The notes under the pieces were generated by a model, which was given only the letters and a program-made list of their open reading frames with translations, was not told the DNA's origin and searched no databases. Of a stretch of 5,287 bases of DNA, positions 4,497 to 5,287 are shown piece by piece (position 1 is the stretch's first letter; every line of letters begins with the position of its first letter). The position numbers and the translations under genes are program-made. Source of the stretch: Actinomycetota bacterium (GTDB lineage: Bacteria > Actinomycetota > Actinomycetes > Actinomycetales > Microbacteriaceae). The DNA lies in assembly GCA_009704225.1 (NCBI GenBank), contig WLEN01000060.1, forward strand, positions 1 to 5,287, read 5' to 3'.

Positions 4497-5215
4497 CGAC
4501 CGCGAATCCAACGGCCAATTCCCCAACCCGTGATTCGGGCGAATGCCTCGACGACAATTCCGAGGTGCATTTTCGATGTGCCTGACGCGCGTTCGACGAA
4601 CGTGATGGGATGTTCGATAACCGTTCCCCCATCTGATTCGACGCGGTCGGCGATTTCAATCTGAAAGCAGTATCCGCTCGAGGCGATGGTCTCGAGATGG
4701 AGTTGGCGCAGCGTCGCGACTCTGATTACGCGAAAACCCGAGGTCATGTCCTGGATTTTCGACCGTAACGCGAGGCGGGCGTAGGAGTTTCCCGCGCGGG
4801 AAATCGTTTGGCGAACCACGCTCCAACCATCGACCCGACCGCCACGCACCCACCGCGACCCTATGACGAGATCGGCAGTCACGCCACGAGCAATCCCGAG
4901 CAGAGTCGGAATCACGGCGGGGTCGTGCGAGCCATCGGCGTCGATTTCGACCACCCATGCGTAATCACGCTCAAACGCCCACCGAAAACCAGCGATGTAT
5001 GCCGGCCCGAGACCGGATTTTCGGTCACGATGAAGCACGTGAACGCGGGAATTCGTTAAGGCGTAGGTGTCGGCGAGTGAGCCGGTGCCATCCGGCGAAT
5101 TGTCATCGACGACGAGAACGTCAGCATCTGGTGACGAAGCGACGATCCGATCCAGAACCGTAGCGAGCGAATCGATCTCGTTGTAGGTCGGAACGATAAT
5201 GAGCGCGTCGCTCAC
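4493..5215 (-). CDS. ppm: Polyprenol monophosphomannose synthase (GT2 family, DPM1-like)
   Basis: A 240-residue GT-A fold family 2 glycosyltransferase. The family transfers mannose from GDP-mannose to polyprenyl phosphate, giving the lipid-linked donor used for lipomannan-type glycans and protein O-mannosylation on the outer face. Motifs in order (numbered from the GTG start): IIVPTYNE (6-13), VVDDNSPDGTG (35-45), GLGPAYIAGF (68-77), EIDADGSHDP with the metal-binding Asp-Ala-Asp at 92-94, DLVIGSRWVRGG (115-126), DMTSGFR (156-162) and SGTSKM (211-216). No C-terminal membrane domain is present, so it is the soluble, peripheral type. I chose the GTG at 5215 over the longer ATG at 5275. The GTG overlaps the upstream stop as GTGA (5215-5212), and the 20 extra residues of the longer form are polar, unlike the family, and simply read through the preceding gene in another frame. 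It is likely in one operon with that gene, and its stop overlaps that of rbpA. Confidence 0.92.
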   Translation of the reverse strand: MSDALIIVPTYNEIDSLATVLDRIVASSPDADVLVVDDNSPDGTGSLADTYALTNSRVHVLHRDRKSGLGPAYIAGFRWAFERDYAWVVEIDADGSHDPAVIPTLLGIARGVTADLVIGSRWVRGGRVDGWSVVRQTISRAGNSYARLALRSKIQDMTSGFRVIRVATLRQLHLETIASSGYCFQIEIADRVESDGGTVIEHPITFVERASGTSKMHLGIVVEAFARITGWGIGRWIRGR

Positions 5216-5287
5216 GCGGCACGCTTTCGACGCAATCCGATCGTCGGCACGAGCCCCATCACGATGAGAGCCCACTCCATTGGAAGC
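5212..5287 (-). CDS. C-terminal end of the gene upstream of ppm (probably apolipoprotein N-acyltransferase, lnt)
   Basis: Only the last 24 codons are inside the window. They read LPMEWALIVMGLVPTIGL then RRKRAA and a TGA stop: one hydrophobic helix closed by a basic cytoplasmic tail. This fits the last membrane helix of Lnt, which in actinobacteria lies directly upstream of, or is fused to, the mannose synthase (Ppm1 of M. tuberculosis is such a fusion). The stop overlaps the ppm GTG start by four bases (GTGA), pointing to translational coupling. The fragment alone cannot exclude another membrane protein, or a C-terminal sorting-type tail. The Lnt call rests mainly on conserved gene order. Confidence 0.5.
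   Translation of the reverse strand, partial: LPMEWALIVMGLVPTIGLRRKRAA

Noticed and set aside
5216..5275. ppm starting at ATG 5275 (260 residues)
   Set aside because: The 20 extra residues are a polar reading of the upstream gene in another frame; the GTG at 5215 gives a GTGA overlap and starts directly at the GT2 fold.
1..5287. A mobile element, defence system, CRISPR array or other novel multi-gene system
   Set aside because: No transposase, integrase, direct-repeat array or defence domain is visible; all genes belong to known housekeeping families in conserved actinobacterial order.

Overview
This window looks like chromosomal core-genome DNA from a moderately GC-rich actinomycete, most likely from Microbacteriaceae or a close relative. 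The evidence is gene content and order: rbpA convergent with a polyprenol-phosphate mannose synthase (ppm), trpD divergent from ctaE, and actinobacterial-type SDR, GDPD and TrpD proteins. No plasmid, phage, insertion sequence, CRISPR or toxin genes are visible, and no RNA gene was recognised.

Layout, left to right. (1) The 5' end of ctaE (cytochrome c oxidase subunit III) reads leftward out of the window. (2) A 114-bp divergent promoter region follows. (3) trpD (anthranilate phosphoribosyltransferase) reads rightward and stands apart from any trp operon. (4) A 98-bp convergent gap contains a near-consensus dif site (XerC/XerD chromosome-dimer resolution), which would place this window at the replication terminus. 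(5) A leftward three-gene operon reads SDR oxidoreductase, then YczE-like membrane protein, then Nudix hydrolase, joined by an 8-nt gap and a 4-nt overlap. (6) A 43-bp divergent intergenic region has two back-to-back promoters related by an inverted repeat. (7) A rightward cytoplasmic glycerophosphodiester phosphodiesterase. (8) rbpA (RNA polymerase-binding transcription activator), with its own promoter and a good Shine-Dalgarno. (9) ppm reads leftward; its stop codon overlaps that of rbpA. It is coupled by a GTGA overlap to an upstream gene, of which only the last 24 codons are seen (probably lnt).

Functionally the window is a mosaic of housekeeping units: respiration, tryptophan synthesis, housecleaning hydrolysis, phospholipid turnover, sigma-dependent transcription and lipoglycan or lipoprotein modification. 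I see no dedicated new multi-gene system. The points worth a second look are the dif site, the repeated 'TANNNT-N6-start' leaderless promoter layout before four genes, the palindrome across the SDR/GDPD divergent promoters, the internal duplication in the YczE-like protein, and altered key residues in TrpD (Asp-Glu metal pair now Asp-Lys), the SDR (no YxxxK tyrosine) and RbpA (basic linker without basic residues).
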